This document shows, in pieces, positions 1-8,837 of a stretch of 30,596 bases of DNA. The first letter of the stretch is position 1. Each line of letters begins with the position of its first letter. The notes beneath the pieces are model-generated. The model saw only the letters and a program-made list of their open reading frames with translations, ran no database searches and had not been told where the DNA came from. The translations under genes were made by a program, and so were the position numbers. The stretch is from JBAYVY01 sp041674345 (lineage in GTDB: Bacteria; Planctomycetota; Phycisphaerae; Phycisphaerales; Zrk34): NCBI GenBank assembly GCA_041674345.1, contig JBAYVY010000003.1, forward strand, positions 1 to 30,596. The letters run 5' to 3'.

Positions 1-5
1 AAAAC

Positions 6-41
6 CCCGCCGAGAGGTTCTGGCAAACCAGAACACGCGGG
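6..41. other. Stem-loop at left edge, function unknown
   Basis: A perfect 7-bp stem, GTTCTGG (17-23) with CCAGAAC (28-34) around a CAAA loop, is enclosed by a second pairing, CCCGC (6-10) with GCGGG (37-41). There is no T-tract, so a terminator call is weak. The gene it belongs to, if any, lies off the left edge. Bases 42-100 hold nothing I recognise. Confidence 0.3.
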
Positions 42-100
42 ATCACCGCCTGACTCTCGTGACGTGCCTGGAACATGCCGCGATTATATCGGCCTATCGC

Positions 101-137
101 GCTTTTTGTCAAAAGAATTGCGCGTAATGATAAAACC
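101..137 (+). promoter_or_regulatory. Promoter-like motif, copy 1
   Basis: These 37 bases match 1384-1420 at 28 positions without a gap. The best conserved parts are GCTTTT at the left, a run of A in the middle, TGCGC, and AATGATAAAA at the right. The motif lies about 130 bp upstream of the PEP-CTERM start codon, and its twin lies about 190 bp upstream of the next gene's start. Shared sequence and placement suggest a common promoter or operator. A sigma-70 reading (TTGTCA at 106-111, TGATAA at 128-133, 16-bp spacer) is possible but has a poor -10. Confidence 0.45.
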
Positions 138-268
138 ATCTCTTTGACGCGGGATATATTTGGATGGTCAGACCCTCGGTGTCCGTCGAACTTCAACCCC
201 CTTTGAACCAGGGCGAAGTCATACCGTCCAGCGGCCTATCCACCATTCAAGGAACAGGAGATCGAATC

Positions 269-1042
269 ATGAGTAGGAATATGTCACGTCCGGTGATTCT
301 GCTGTCGGCTGCCGCCTGTCTCGTTGGCGCGGGAGTGGTGCAAAACGCCCGCGCCACCATCATCAATGTCGATTACGGCAGCGCAAGAACCACAACGTAT
401 TTGTTTCAGGGCCAGGGAGCGATGCTCGATCCCGACCACACCAATCCCTATTGGAATCCAGCCGCCGCAATCCCTGTCAGCCCGCAGACTGTGACCAACG
501 CGCTGGCCAGCGATGGCGCGACCGCCACCGGCGTGACTGTGACCGTCACGGGTGCCAATCAAGCCACCTCCAGGGGTTCTGGGTCCACCACGGCTGCATC
601 TGGGTTGCTCAATGCCTGGACCAATAATTTCCTGTACGTCACCACTCCGCTATCACTCGATTTCTCGATCACCCAACTTCCGGCGAATGTCGATTACACC
701 CTATACATTTACGCGGTGAACGGTGGTTGGGCCGCCGCTTCCCCCGGCAACCGCGTTCAAAATGTCTCCGTGACCGGCGGCACGGCGCACAACGGCATAT
801 CCAGCGCCAGTGGAACCCAAGCCACCAGTTTCGCCGAGGGCGTGAACTACGTGATCTTCACCGGCAGTACCGGCCCCGGCGGCACGGTCAACGGGTCCAT
901 CTCGTCCAATTCGGCGGTGGGCGGCGGCGTCGCCGCTGAAATCAACGGCCTGCAAATCAGCTACGTCCCCGAACCGGCGACGCTGGGTCTGCTGGCGATC
1001 GGCGGGTTGATGATGCTGCCGCGGCGCGGTCAGCGGTCATGA
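269..1042 (+). CDS. PEP-CTERM sorting-domain surface protein
   Basis: A 257-aa exported protein. The start at 269 is preferred over the upstream in-frame ATG at 164 because AGGAG (256-260) sits 8 nt before it and because it gives a clean signal peptide (MSRN.. then a hydrophobic run ending near VQNARA). The middle is rich in Gly, Ser, Thr and Asn, typical of secreted beta-rich proteins, and has no catalytic motif I recognise. The C-terminus has the PEP-CTERM layout: VPEPATLG, a hydrophobic helix (LLAIGGLMML), then a basic tail (PRRGQRS). In this family the tag is processed by an exosortase and is linked to surface or extracellular-matrix display. No exosortase gene is in the window. The neighbouring glycosidases suggest a role in polysaccharide handling, but that is inference. 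Confidence 0.85.
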   Translation: MSRNMSRPVILLSAAACLVGAGVVQNARATIINVDYGSARTTTYLFQGQGAMLDPDHTNPYWNPAAAIPVSPQTVTNALASDGATATGVTVTVTGANQATSRGSGSTTAASGLLNAWTNNFLYVTTPLSLDFSITQLPANVDYTLYIYAVNGGWAAASPGNRVQNVSVTGGTAHNGISSASGTQATSFAEGVNYVIFTGSTGPGGTVNGSISSNSAVGGGVAAEINGLQISYVPEPATLGLLAIGGLMMLPRRGQRS

Positions 1043-1612
1043 TTCCTCGATATTCCTCCTCCGCCGCCGACTCACTGGACGGTGCATCGGCGGTTTGAAT
1101 CGTCTGATACAACTCACGGCGAATCGCAGCCATGTTCAATGGGCGATGTGATGCGAACATCCCGTCGGCGCGGCTCGTTCTCTTTATACATCGCACATCA
1201 AACATTGGACGTGGTTTCATCCTCGTCGAACGCCTCGGCGTCATCGCCATCGTATCCAACGTTCATTGATCCCTGATGAGCCGTTGCGCCAAGCCGATTC
1301 CGTGGCCATGTCATATGAAACGCAGGTCCGTGCCGATGTTGCGACGTGACTTGCGTATCTTTCCCATTCCAATGGGCGATGCCGCTTTTCGGAAAAACAT
1401 ATGCGCAAAATGATAAAATCCGTCCCGCCTGACCGGGTACACTTCAGACGCAAAGCGGCTGGAAATATCGCGTATCGTGTTTGACTGAACCCGCCGACCT
1501 GGTGGTGCCGCCGCATGGGACGTTCATCGTTCGGGGTATGCGGCGGCATCCGCGATGCCCTCCCACCGCCACATGGTGCGGAACAACCGGCATCCCGCCT
1601 ACAGGAGTTCCA
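1043..1612. other. 570-bp intergenic region
   Basis: No convincing gene. Short open frames on both strands lack family resemblance and good ribosome sites. The only recognisable element is the second promoter-like motif at 1384-1420. The first half may be decayed coding DNA, but I cannot identify a parent gene. Confidence 0.5.
1384..1420 (+). promoter_or_regulatory. Promoter-like motif, copy 2
   Basis: Twin of 101-137 (28 of 37 identical, no gaps), ending in the same AATGATAAAA. It lies upstream of the GH-A-like hydrolase gene that starts at 1613. The pair suggests that the surface protein and the hydrolase are co-regulated; no other copy was found by eye in the window. Confidence 0.45.
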
Positions 1613-3367
1613 ATGTCAAAGTCTCTCGTACTCATCTGGTGCGTGTGTGCCGCCTTGTGGTGCGCCGGTGTCCCGGTGTCGGCAGAAGATTCCCCGCCCC
1701 CGGAAGTTGCCCCGGCCCCGGAAGTTACCCCGGCCCCCGCCCCGGAAACCGGCAAGGTTGTGTCTCCTGTCGCCGGGCCGCGAATGGGCATGAATCTGAA
1801 CGGGCCGTCGGACTGGAACTCTGAGTTGCCGTTCGTGGATGTCTTCCATATGTCCCGCCCGTGGGTCGGTCAGAAGAAGGGCGAGAAATGGGGCCAGGGG
1901 CCGGTGTCGGAACTCGACGCGCACGGCTGGGTGAAAAAGGTCGAACCCGACTGCTGGGCCACGACGCTGATGTGTACCATCTCCGGCGGGCATTATCCGT
2001 CCGGCCGATACACCGTTCTCTACCAGGGCGAAGGCAAACTCACCTTCAGCGACAATGTGAAGATCGTGGACGAGTCGCAGCCCGGTCATCTGGTCATCGA
2101 AGTGGATTCGACCAGGGGGGCGATCTTCATGAATATCGTGAAGACCAACCCTGACAACTATCTTCGCAACATCCACGTCATCATGCCCGGCTTTGAAGAC
2201 ACGTATCAGACCGAGCCGTTCCATCCCGGCTTTCTCAAGCGGTGGCAGGGCGTGGCGTGTTTCCGATTCATGGACTGGATGGGGACCAACAACTCGAAGA
2301 TTGTGACGTGGGCCGATCGCCCCACGCCGGACGATGCGACGTACAGCGGCAAGGGCGTCCCGCTGGAGGTGATGATCGACCTGTGCAATCGTCAAAAAGC
2401 CGACGCTTGGTTCTGTATGCCCCACTTGGCGGATGATGAATACGTCCGGCAATTCGCCGCGATGGTCCGGGAGAAACTCGACCCGTCGCTGAAGGTGTAC
2501 GTCGAATACTCCAATGAAGTGTGGAACAACATGTTCCAGCAAGCCCGCTACGCACAGAAAAAGTCGCTGGAACTGGGCCTGGGCGAACCCAAACGTCCGT
2601 GGGAAGGCGCGTGCCTGTATCACACGCGGCGTTCGCTGGAGATATTCAAAATCTGGGAAGAGGTGTTCGGCGCCACCGACCGGCTGGTGCGCGTGATCGC
2701 CTGGCAGGCGGCCAGTGATGGGCGCTATTGGCTGGACGGCATGTTGCTCTCCCGCATCCAACCGGGGCAGGTCGATGCGCTGGCGATCGCGCCGTACATC
2801 ACCTTCATCGTGCCGGGAACGTCGAAAAAGCCCGACGCCCTGACCGCCGACAAGGTCGCCGCATGGTCCGTCGATCAGGTGTTGGATTACGTGGAACAGA
2901 ACTGCCTGCCGATCACCGACAAGTGGATCAGGAACGCCAAAACCGTCGCCGACAAATACGGCCTGCGCCTGATCGCCTACGAAGCCGGCCAGCATCTGGT
3001 CGGCGTACACGGCGGGGAAAACAACGACCCGATGACCCGCCTGTTCCTTGCGGCCAACGACTCGCCGCGAATGGGCGAAATCTACACGCGGTATTACCGC
3101 GTCTGGCAGGACAACGGCGGCGGGCTGATGGCCGTCTTTTCCAGCGTCGGTAAATCCAGCAAATGGGGCAGTTGGGGCCTGCTCCAGTACGCCGACGAAA
3201 ATCCCGCCGCCAGTCCCAAGTTCATGGCGACCATGCGATGGGCCGCTTCCCTCGGTCAGCCGGTGAATGTGCCCGCATCGCCCCCGGCGCCACCGCCGGC
3301 CCCCGCGCCCCCGGCATCACCCGCGTCACCGACACCCCCGACACCCACGGCACCTGTCCAGAATTGA
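1613..3367 (+). CDS. Secreted clan GH-A-like glycoside hydrolase with Pro-rich linkers
   Basis: A 584-aa protein. The start at 1613 follows AGGAG (1603-1607) and begins a signal peptide (MSKSLVLIWC.., likely cleaved after VSA near residue 24). A Pro/Ala/Glu-rich linker (about 27-50) leads to the catalytic region. YVEYSNEVWN gives E302 in an N-E-V-W context, like the acid/base Glu of clan GH-A barrels. LIAYEAGQH gives E457, placed like the nucleophile Glu. The C-terminus is a Pro-rich tail of about 30 residues, which could be a spacer whose binding domain is lost or a wall-spanning tail. The exact GH family and substrate cannot be assigned by eye. It is the only enzyme of this cluster with a clear signal peptide. 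One CCCCCGGAA 9-mer lies in the N-terminal linker (1697-1705). Confidence 0.7.
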   Translation: MSKSLVLIWCVCAALWCAGVPVSAEDSPPPEVAPAPEVTPAPAPETGKVVSPVAGPRMGMNLNGPSDWNSELPFVDVFHMSRPWVGQKKGEKWGQGPVSELDAHGWVKKVEPDCWATTLMCTISGGHYPSGRYTVLYQGEGKLTFSDNVKIVDESQPGHLVIEVDSTRGAIFMNIVKTNPDNYLRNIHVIMPGFEDTYQTEPFHPGFLKRWQGVACFRFMDWMGTNNSKIVTWADRPTPDDATYSGKGVPLEVMIDLCNRQKADAWFCMPHLADDEYVRQFAAMVREKLDPSLKVYVEYSNEVWNNMFQQARYAQKKSLELGLGEPKRPWEGACLYHTRRSLEIFKIWEEVFGATDRLVRVIAWQAASDGRYWLDGMLLSRIQPGQVDALAIAPYITFIVPGTSKKPDALTADKVAAWSVDQVLDYVEQNCLPITDKWIRNAKTVADKYGLRLIAYEAGQHLVGVHGGENNDPMTRLFLAANDSPRMGEIYTRYYRVWQDNGGGLMAVFSSVGKSSKWGSWGLLQYADENPAASPKFMATMRWAASLGQPVNVPASPPAPPPAPAPPASPASPTPPTPTAPVQN

Positions 3368-3397
3368 TTCTCCGCATCAGGGGCGGAAAGAGTTTCC

Positions 3398-6298
3398 ATG
3401 ACACCCCGTTCGTACAACCCGCTTTCATCCTCCCCGATGCAGGATCATTTGAACATGACCGAACGCCTCGAACCCGTCACCGTGGACCTGCCGCTCCCGG
3501 CGACGGATCAACACGCCGGCGTCCAACCCCGGTTCATCTGGCACGCCCGACACGCCGCGCCAGGCCTGCCCCTGGACTGGTGTCTTGTCCACCACGACCT
3601 GCATCTGGCCGCCCCGCCGCACAGCGCCTCGCTCCACCTGTTCGCTTCCACGCGATACCGCTTGCGCATCAACGGCGACATCCTCGGCTCCGGCCCGGCC
3701 CGCTATGTCCCCGGCCACGAAGAATACGACACCTTCGACATCGCCCCCCATCTGCGAATCGGCGACAATCGCATCACCGTCGAATGCTGCTTCATCAACG
3801 CCAATAATTACCAGTCCATGCCCGAACCCGCCGGACGCTTCATCGCTTGGGGCCGCGTCGTCCGCGACAACGGCGAAACGATTGACCTGGCCACGCCCGG
3901 CGATTGGCGCGCCGGGCACTGCGATGCGTGGTTGCCCGCGGTCCCGTCCTTTTCTTTCGCCATCGGCCCCGTCGAAGTGCTCGACCTGCGCCGCCCGCAC
4001 GCCGACCGCTTTCTTCCCAACGCGATGCCGGATGCTTCCCACGACTCATCGCGCCTCGCTGTAATGAACGCGCCCCCGCTCCCGTTGCGGCCACGCTCGA
4101 TCGGTATGCCCGATCCCTCGGCCTTCCACACGCCCCGCCTCCTTCACACCGCCCGCCTGTTCGACCACGAACAATGTCTGGGCTTTGTCAGCATCGACCG
4201 GCAAGCCCCGCACGAAGACCACGCGACCGCCCGACTCAAACGCTTCCGCTATGCCGCCTTCATCCACAGTCCCGTCGCCCAATCCATCACCGCCGGCTTG
4301 CATTGGGGGCCTCATTTCCTCAACGGCCAACCCGTCGCCGCCGAGTACGATGCCACGCGCGGCAATCGCCAAAACGCCTCCCTTTCCCTCAACCCCGGTT
4401 GGAACCTGCTCTGCGGCGAACCCCAGCAACTCCACTCGTGCTATCCGCTGCTGATCGGCCTGCCCCCGGATGCGGGCCTGATCGTTCGCTCCGGCCCCGA
4501 TGAAAACGACCGCCATTGCCTGCGGTACGCCGACCCCGAACACCTTCGCCCCGATGCGAGTTGGGCCGACCACCCCCCCGCCGACGAACAACAACTCGAG
4601 GCCTGTCCGATTCACTGGCATCACATTCCCCTGGATACTCCCCCCGCCTGCCCCGCTCGCATGATGAGCTGGGATCGCCCGGACCCCGCGTCCATCGACC
4701 CCGCCCCCGCCCTGCCGATCACCCTGCCGGCTTCGACACGACAGTGGACCGCCGTGTTCGACTTCGGCGAAGAATATCTCGGACACGTCACCCTCGACCT
4801 CGACGCGCCGTGCGGTTGCGTCGTGGACCTGGCCTACGACGAACGGCTGCGCGAAGACGGCTCCATCGCGTTCTTCCGATCCAACCCCTTCGTCGAATCC
4901 GCCGATCGTTTCATCTGCCGCGCCGGACGCCAGTCCATCGAAACCTTCCACCCCCGCGGCGGACGTTACTTGCAGATCACCCTCCGTCGCCCGCCCGGCG
5001 ACACGACACCCCTCACCCTGCACAACGTCCGGCTGCGAAGCGCACGCTGCCTGCCCCGCTTCACCGGCGAGTTCCACTGCGACGATTCGCTGTTCGACTG
5101 GACCTGGCAAACAGGACTGGCCACCCTCCGCGCCGGCATCGAGGATTCCTTCTGCGATTCCCCCTGGCGCGAACGCGGAACCTACCTCGGCGATTCCTAC
5201 GTCCAATCCCTCATACTCCTGGCCGCCGGCGACGATCATCGCCTGGCGCGGCGTGCCTTGCGCCTCTGGGCACAAGGTCAGCGCGACGACGGCCAGATGC
5301 CCGGCGTCGTTCCCGCGTGGCTCCGTCTGCCACACTCCGACTTCACGCTCATCTATCCCATCTGGCTCCGCGACTACTGGGCACGCACCGGCGATATCCA
5401 AACCGTCCGCGACTGCCTGCCCGCCGTCCAACGCATCCGGCAAAGCCCAACATGGATCACCTCCCGCTCCAACCTCTGGGACGCCACCGAAGCCAATCGT
5501 CTGTTCATCGACTGGAGCGTCGCGCAGGAGGCGCGCGTCTGCGATGAAAGCGGCGTGCTGAACGCGCTGCGAATCGCCGCGCTGCGTTGCACCGGCGAAT
5601 TGCTCGCGGCCCTGCATCGCCCCGATCACGCCGCCACCTGTCTCCGCGAAGCCGATGACCTTCAACGCCTCTTCCAGCAACGCCTCTGGCTCACGGATCA
5701 TCGGCGTTTCGCCGGCGGAACCCGCGACGGCCGCCCGATTGAAACCGAGATTCTCCACGCCAACGTACTCGCCCTCGCCTACGACCTGCCCGACGAACAG
5801 CAAAAGCCCCATCTGACACGCTACGTCATCGACCGTCTGCTGGAAAACGCCGACCGCGCCATTCAACCCGACGCGCCCCACGGGTTCCTCGAACTTTTCT
5901 ATCTCAAGTTCGCCCTCGATGCGATGGTTCGCGCCGATCGCCACGACATCGCCGAGCGGATCATCCGCCAGCATTACGGCATCATGCGCGAACATGGCGC
6001 ATGGACCTTCTGGGAAGCGCTGCACCGCGGCGTGCGGGGGCGCGACAGCTTGTGCCACGCATGGTCCGCCGCCCCGATGGAGTATTTTTCCCGCTACGTG
6101 CTCGGCGTGCGGGAGAAAACCCCCGGACAACCCGATCACCTGATCGTCGATCCCCGATCGGTTTCGATCCACCAGGCCCGCGGCGTCGTGCCCCATCCCG
6201 CCGGACCGATCCGCGTCAGTTGGACCCGCCGCCCCGATGGAACCCTGACCCTCGAAACCTCCGCCCCGCCGGGCGTCGAGTTGAATCGCTGTTCGTGA
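3398..6298 (+). CDS. GH78 alpha-L-rhamnosidase-like protein
   Basis: A 966-aa protein, a usual length for GH78. N-terminal beta-sandwich domains come first (residues about 30-330). A segment beginning near residue 450 (DFGEEYLGHVTLDL.., DERLREDGS) matches the rhamnosidase domain before the catalytic barrel. The (alpha/alpha)6 barrel carries D587-S-P-W-R-E592-R, equivalent to the D-x-P-x-R-E-R signature with its conserved acids; D705-W706; and TFWE873, near the position of the catalytic Glu of this clan. A C-terminal beta domain follows. The start at 3398 has GGAAAG upstream; 3437 and 3455 are alternatives. No signal peptide is visible, so it may act on imported rhamnosides. It lies 30 bp after the GH-A-like gene, probably in one transcript. 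Confidence 0.75.
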   Translation: MTPRSYNPLSSSPMQDHLNMTERLEPVTVDLPLPATDQHAGVQPRFIWHARHAAPGLPLDWCLVHHDLHLAAPPHSASLHLFASTRYRLRINGDILGSGPARYVPGHEEYDTFDIAPHLRIGDNRITVECCFINANNYQSMPEPAGRFIAWGRVVRDNGETIDLATPGDWRAGHCDAWLPAVPSFSFAIGPVEVLDLRRPHADRFLPNAMPDASHDSSRLAVMNAPPLPLRPRSIGMPDPSAFHTPRLLHTARLFDHEQCLGFVSIDRQAPHEDHATARLKRFRYAAFIHSPVAQSITAGLHWGPHFLNGQPVAAEYDATRGNRQNASLSLNPGWNLLCGEPQQLHSCYPLLIGLPPDAGLIVRSGPDENDRHCLRYADPEHLRPDASWADHPPADEQQLEACPIHWHHIPLDTPPACPARMMSWDRPDPASIDPAPALPITLPASTRQWTAVFDFGEEYLGHVTLDLDAPCGCVVDLAYDERLREDGSIAFFRSNPFVESADRFICRAGRQSIETFHPRGGRYLQITLRRPPGDTTPLTLHNVRLRSARCLPRFTGEFHCDDSLFDWTWQTGLATLRAGIEDSFCDSPWRERGTYLGDSYVQSLILLAAGDDHRLARRALRLWAQGQRDDGQMPGVVPAWLRLPHSDFTLIYPIWLRDYWARTGDIQTVRDCLPAVQRIRQSPTWITSRSNLWDATEANRLFIDWSVAQEARVCDESGVLNALRIAALRCTGELLAALHRPDHAATCLREADDLQRLFQQRLWLTDHRRFAGGTRDGRPIETEILHANVLALAYDLPDEQQKPHLTRYVIDRLLENADRAIQPDAPHGFLELFYLKFALDAMVRADRHDIAERIIRQHYGIMREHGAWTFWEALHRGVRGRDSLCHAWSAAPMEYFSRYVLGVREKTPGQPDHLIVDPRSVSIHQARGVVPHPAGPIRVSWTRRPDGTLTLETSAPPGVELNRCS

Positions 6299-6375
6299 CG
6301 CGACCGAACCGGCTTCCATACCCAAACCCCACCGCCGAATGTATCCTGTTGCGCGTTGTCACGGAGTCTGTCATC

Positions 6376-8724
6376 ATGCCGTTGAATATCGTTCCACAAC
6401 CCCGCAAAGTCAGACACTCGAACGGCTTTTGCCTCTGGCGTTTCACCTCCGTGAAACACGGTGATTTACCCGCGCCCGGCCGGCCGGCGCTGAAACATAA
6501 ACTCATCGAACTGGGCCTCAGGGGCCAACGGGTTTCCGACATGCCCGCGCTGACGATGGTGTTCGGCGAACAAACGGAAATCACCGCGCCCGATCAACCC
6601 GAAGGATACGCCTTGCGCATCACGCCCGCCGGCATCACCGTCCGCGGGCATGACGCGGACGGATTGTATTGGGGCCTGGTGACGGTCGAGCAACTCGTCG
6701 CCGGCGCTTCCAACGGCCGGTTGCCCTGCGTGACGGTCCACGACTGGCCCGCGTTCGCCGTGCGATATCACCACGATGATGTTTCGCGCAAACAGATTTC
6801 CACGGTGGATGATTTCAAGAACATCATTCGCCGATTGTCAAGTTTCAAAATCAATCATTACACGCCTTACATGGAAGATGTGCTGTTTCTTCCCTCGCAT
6901 CCCGACATCGGCCGGGGGCGGGGACGATTGACTCCGGCGGAAGTGCGGGCCGTCCTCGCCGAGGCGAAACGGCATCATGTCACGGTTTTTCCGACGTATT
7001 CGCTGGCGGGGCATCAGGAGAATCTGCTGTCGCAGCCGCGTTACCGCAAGTATGCGCGGGAGGTTTTTCAGCCACCGTCTTCTTATGATCCGACCAAGCC
7101 GATTCTCAAGCCGTTTCTGCGGCGGGTGATCGCCGATGTATGCAACTTATTTCCCGATGCGCCGTACTTCCACGCCTGTTTCGATGAGATACAGGGCCTG
7201 CCCGCCGAGCAGGTGATCGCGCACGCCAACTGGTGCGCCGCCCAAATCGCCTCGCACGGCAAACGCATGTTGATGTGGGCGGACATGTTCAAAAATCATT
7301 TCGGATTGAAACGACTCGGCGAACTGCATCCGAACATCATCCCCGTGGAATGGAATTACGGCGACCCGCGCCAATCCGCCGGGCAATATCGTCAGGCGAA
7401 GATCACCCCCTGGCTGCTGGCCGGTTACGGCAACTGGCAGAAGTTCCTGCCGGATTTCACCGACGGAAAGCGCCATATGGATCAGTGGGCGGCGACGGCG
7501 CGCCGCGGAAAAATGCCGGCCTTCGGCGCGTCGCAGTGGGGAGACGACGGTTACGAAAACCATCGCGATCTGGCGTGGAACCTGTTCGCCTACAACGCGG
7601 AAGTCGCTTGGACGGGCAAACCGGCAACCGCCGATTTTGAAAAGCGATTTCAGACCGTGTTCTACGGACGCCCCTTGCCCCGGCTTGAACAACTCATCAG
7701 CGACATCGCGCCCCACCGGCGCATCGCCGCCCGCCGCACGTGGCAGTTGTTTCGATATTCCATGCCCGCGATGGCGCGACTGGCGTCCGCCGAACCCCAA
7801 ATCATCGAAGACGCGCGGCACGATCTGAAAGTTCTGACCCGCGCCTTGCGGACCCTGCCGGAGCTTCAACGCACGGCGCGGCGAAACCAGGACCATCTGG
7901 ATCATTTCACCGTCGCGCTGGAACGGGAGATCAATACCCGCCGGCGGCTGCTGCTCGCCGATCGCGTTCGGCGGACCTGCAAGCGCGACGGCCTCACGGC
8001 TTTGCCATCGCCTTTGCGGCAATCGCTTGACGAAGCGCAAGCCGATCTTCGCCGGGTCATGGACCTGTATCGCGCGGCGTGGCTGAGGCATAACAAGAAG
8101 CCGAACATCGAAGTGTCGCTGGCGGTGTACGATCAGGTCATGGATTCCATCAGGCGAATCATCGCCCCGGTTCCGGCCGCCGCGACGAAAACCATGAGGC
8201 CGCTGGAACTGAATGAATACTACAACAGCACCATGCCCGAAGTGGCGGATTTGCCGCTGCGTCGCGGGCGGGTCAATCGGGTGCCGTTCCTGTTCGCCCC
8301 GGTCAGTCACACGCACATCGCGGTGCGGCAGGACAAGCCGCTGGTGGTGACGTTTTCGCCGGCGCGTGTCCGGGACGTGCATCTGATTTACGGCGCGCAA
8401 ACCATCGACCGGCAAACGCCGCGCGACGCGGTGGAAGTGGCGTTGTTTCACGGGGGAAAAGAGGTTTTCGTCGAGCGGCTGAAAACCATCACGCAACTGT
8501 GCGACTGGTGGGCGCCGCTGGGCGAACATCTTTGGGCCGGCGGCGGCTTCCAATATGTCGATCAGCGCCGCAACGCTTACGCGCTGTCGCCGGGACACGG
8601 CCACGGGTTGATGCACCTGAGGCATTTCCCGATCTCCAAGGCGATGTCAGCCGACGCGCTGCGCATCCGCAACCTGGGCGAGGAACAATTCAACCTGTTC
8701 GCGGTGACGTTGGAACACGAATAG
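6376..8724 (+). CDS. GH20-family beta-N-acetylhexosaminidase-like protein
   Basis: A 782-aa protein. The start at 6376 follows ACGGAG (6361-6366). The first 100 residues resemble the GH20 N-terminal alpha/beta domain (LNIVPQPRKV.., then GLYWGLVTVEQLV). The barrel starts with the typical VHDWPAFAVRYHHDDVSR. HACFDE contains D270-E271, placed like the catalytic Asp-Glu pair of GH20, although the usual HIGGDE context is changed, so activity or substrate may differ. The last 300 residues (helix-rich, then a beta-like region) are not recognised. No signal peptide is visible. It follows the GH78 gene by 77 bp. A heptamer stem-loop begins 8 bp after its stop codon. Confidence 0.7.
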   Translation: MPLNIVPQPRKVRHSNGFCLWRFTSVKHGDLPAPGRPALKHKLIELGLRGQRVSDMPALTMVFGEQTEITAPDQPEGYALRITPAGITVRGHDADGLYWGLVTVEQLVAGASNGRLPCVTVHDWPAFAVRYHHDDVSRKQISTVDDFKNIIRRLSSFKINHYTPYMEDVLFLPSHPDIGRGRGRLTPAEVRAVLAEAKRHHVTVFPTYSLAGHQENLLSQPRYRKYAREVFQPPSSYDPTKPILKPFLRRVIADVCNLFPDAPYFHACFDEIQGLPAEQVIAHANWCAAQIASHGKRMLMWADMFKNHFGLKRLGELHPNIIPVEWNYGDPRQSAGQYRQAKITPWLLAGYGNWQKFLPDFTDGKRHMDQWAATARRGKMPAFGASQWGDDGYENHRDLAWNLFAYNAEVAWTGKPATADFEKRFQTVFYGRPLPRLEQLISDIAPHRRIAARRTWQLFRYSMPAMARLASAEPQIIEDARHDLKVLTRALRTLPELQRTARRNQDHLDHFTVALEREINTRRRLLLADRVRRTCKRDGLTALPSPLRQSLDEAQADLRRVMDLYRAAWLRHNKKPNIEVSLAVYDQVMDSIRRIIAPVPAAATKTMRPLELNEYYNSTMPEVADLPLRRGRVNRVPFLFAPVSHTHIAVRQDKPLVVTFSPARVRDVHLIYGAQTIDRQTPRDAVEVALFHGGKEVFVERLKTITQLCDWWAPLGEHLWAGGGFQYVDQRRNAYALSPGHGHGLMHLRHFPISKAMSADALRIRNLGEEQFNLFAVTLEHE

Positions 8725-8732
8725 AATCGCAT

Positions 8733-8788
8733 AAGGAGACAGGAGATATTATATTCGGAGCGCCGTGGGTTCTTACTCCTGACTCCTT
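8733..8788. repeat. Heptamer stem-loop element A
   Basis: The left arm AAGGAGACAGGAGA (8733-8746) pairs with ACTCCTGACTCCTT (8775-8788), with one A/T difference in each heptamer. The loop contains ATTCGGAGCGCCGTGGGTTC, closely matching the loop of element B. It starts 9 bp after the stop of the GH20-like gene and lies upstream of the next gene's ribosome site. Confidence 0.7.
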
Positions 8789-8837
8789 CTCACACGCTTT
8801 CCAAAATCGCGGACGAATACATCTGGAGTTCATTGAC

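Noticed and set aside
1043..1612. Small genes on either strand (for example minus-strand frames near 957-1259 and 1241-1549)
   Set aside because: No ribosome site, no family resemblance, and composition like random translation of GC-rich DNA.
6001..6375. 125-codon N-terminal extension of the GH20-like protein
   Set aside because: It overlaps the end of the GH78 gene in another frame; ATG 6376 has a ribosome site and the family N-terminus.
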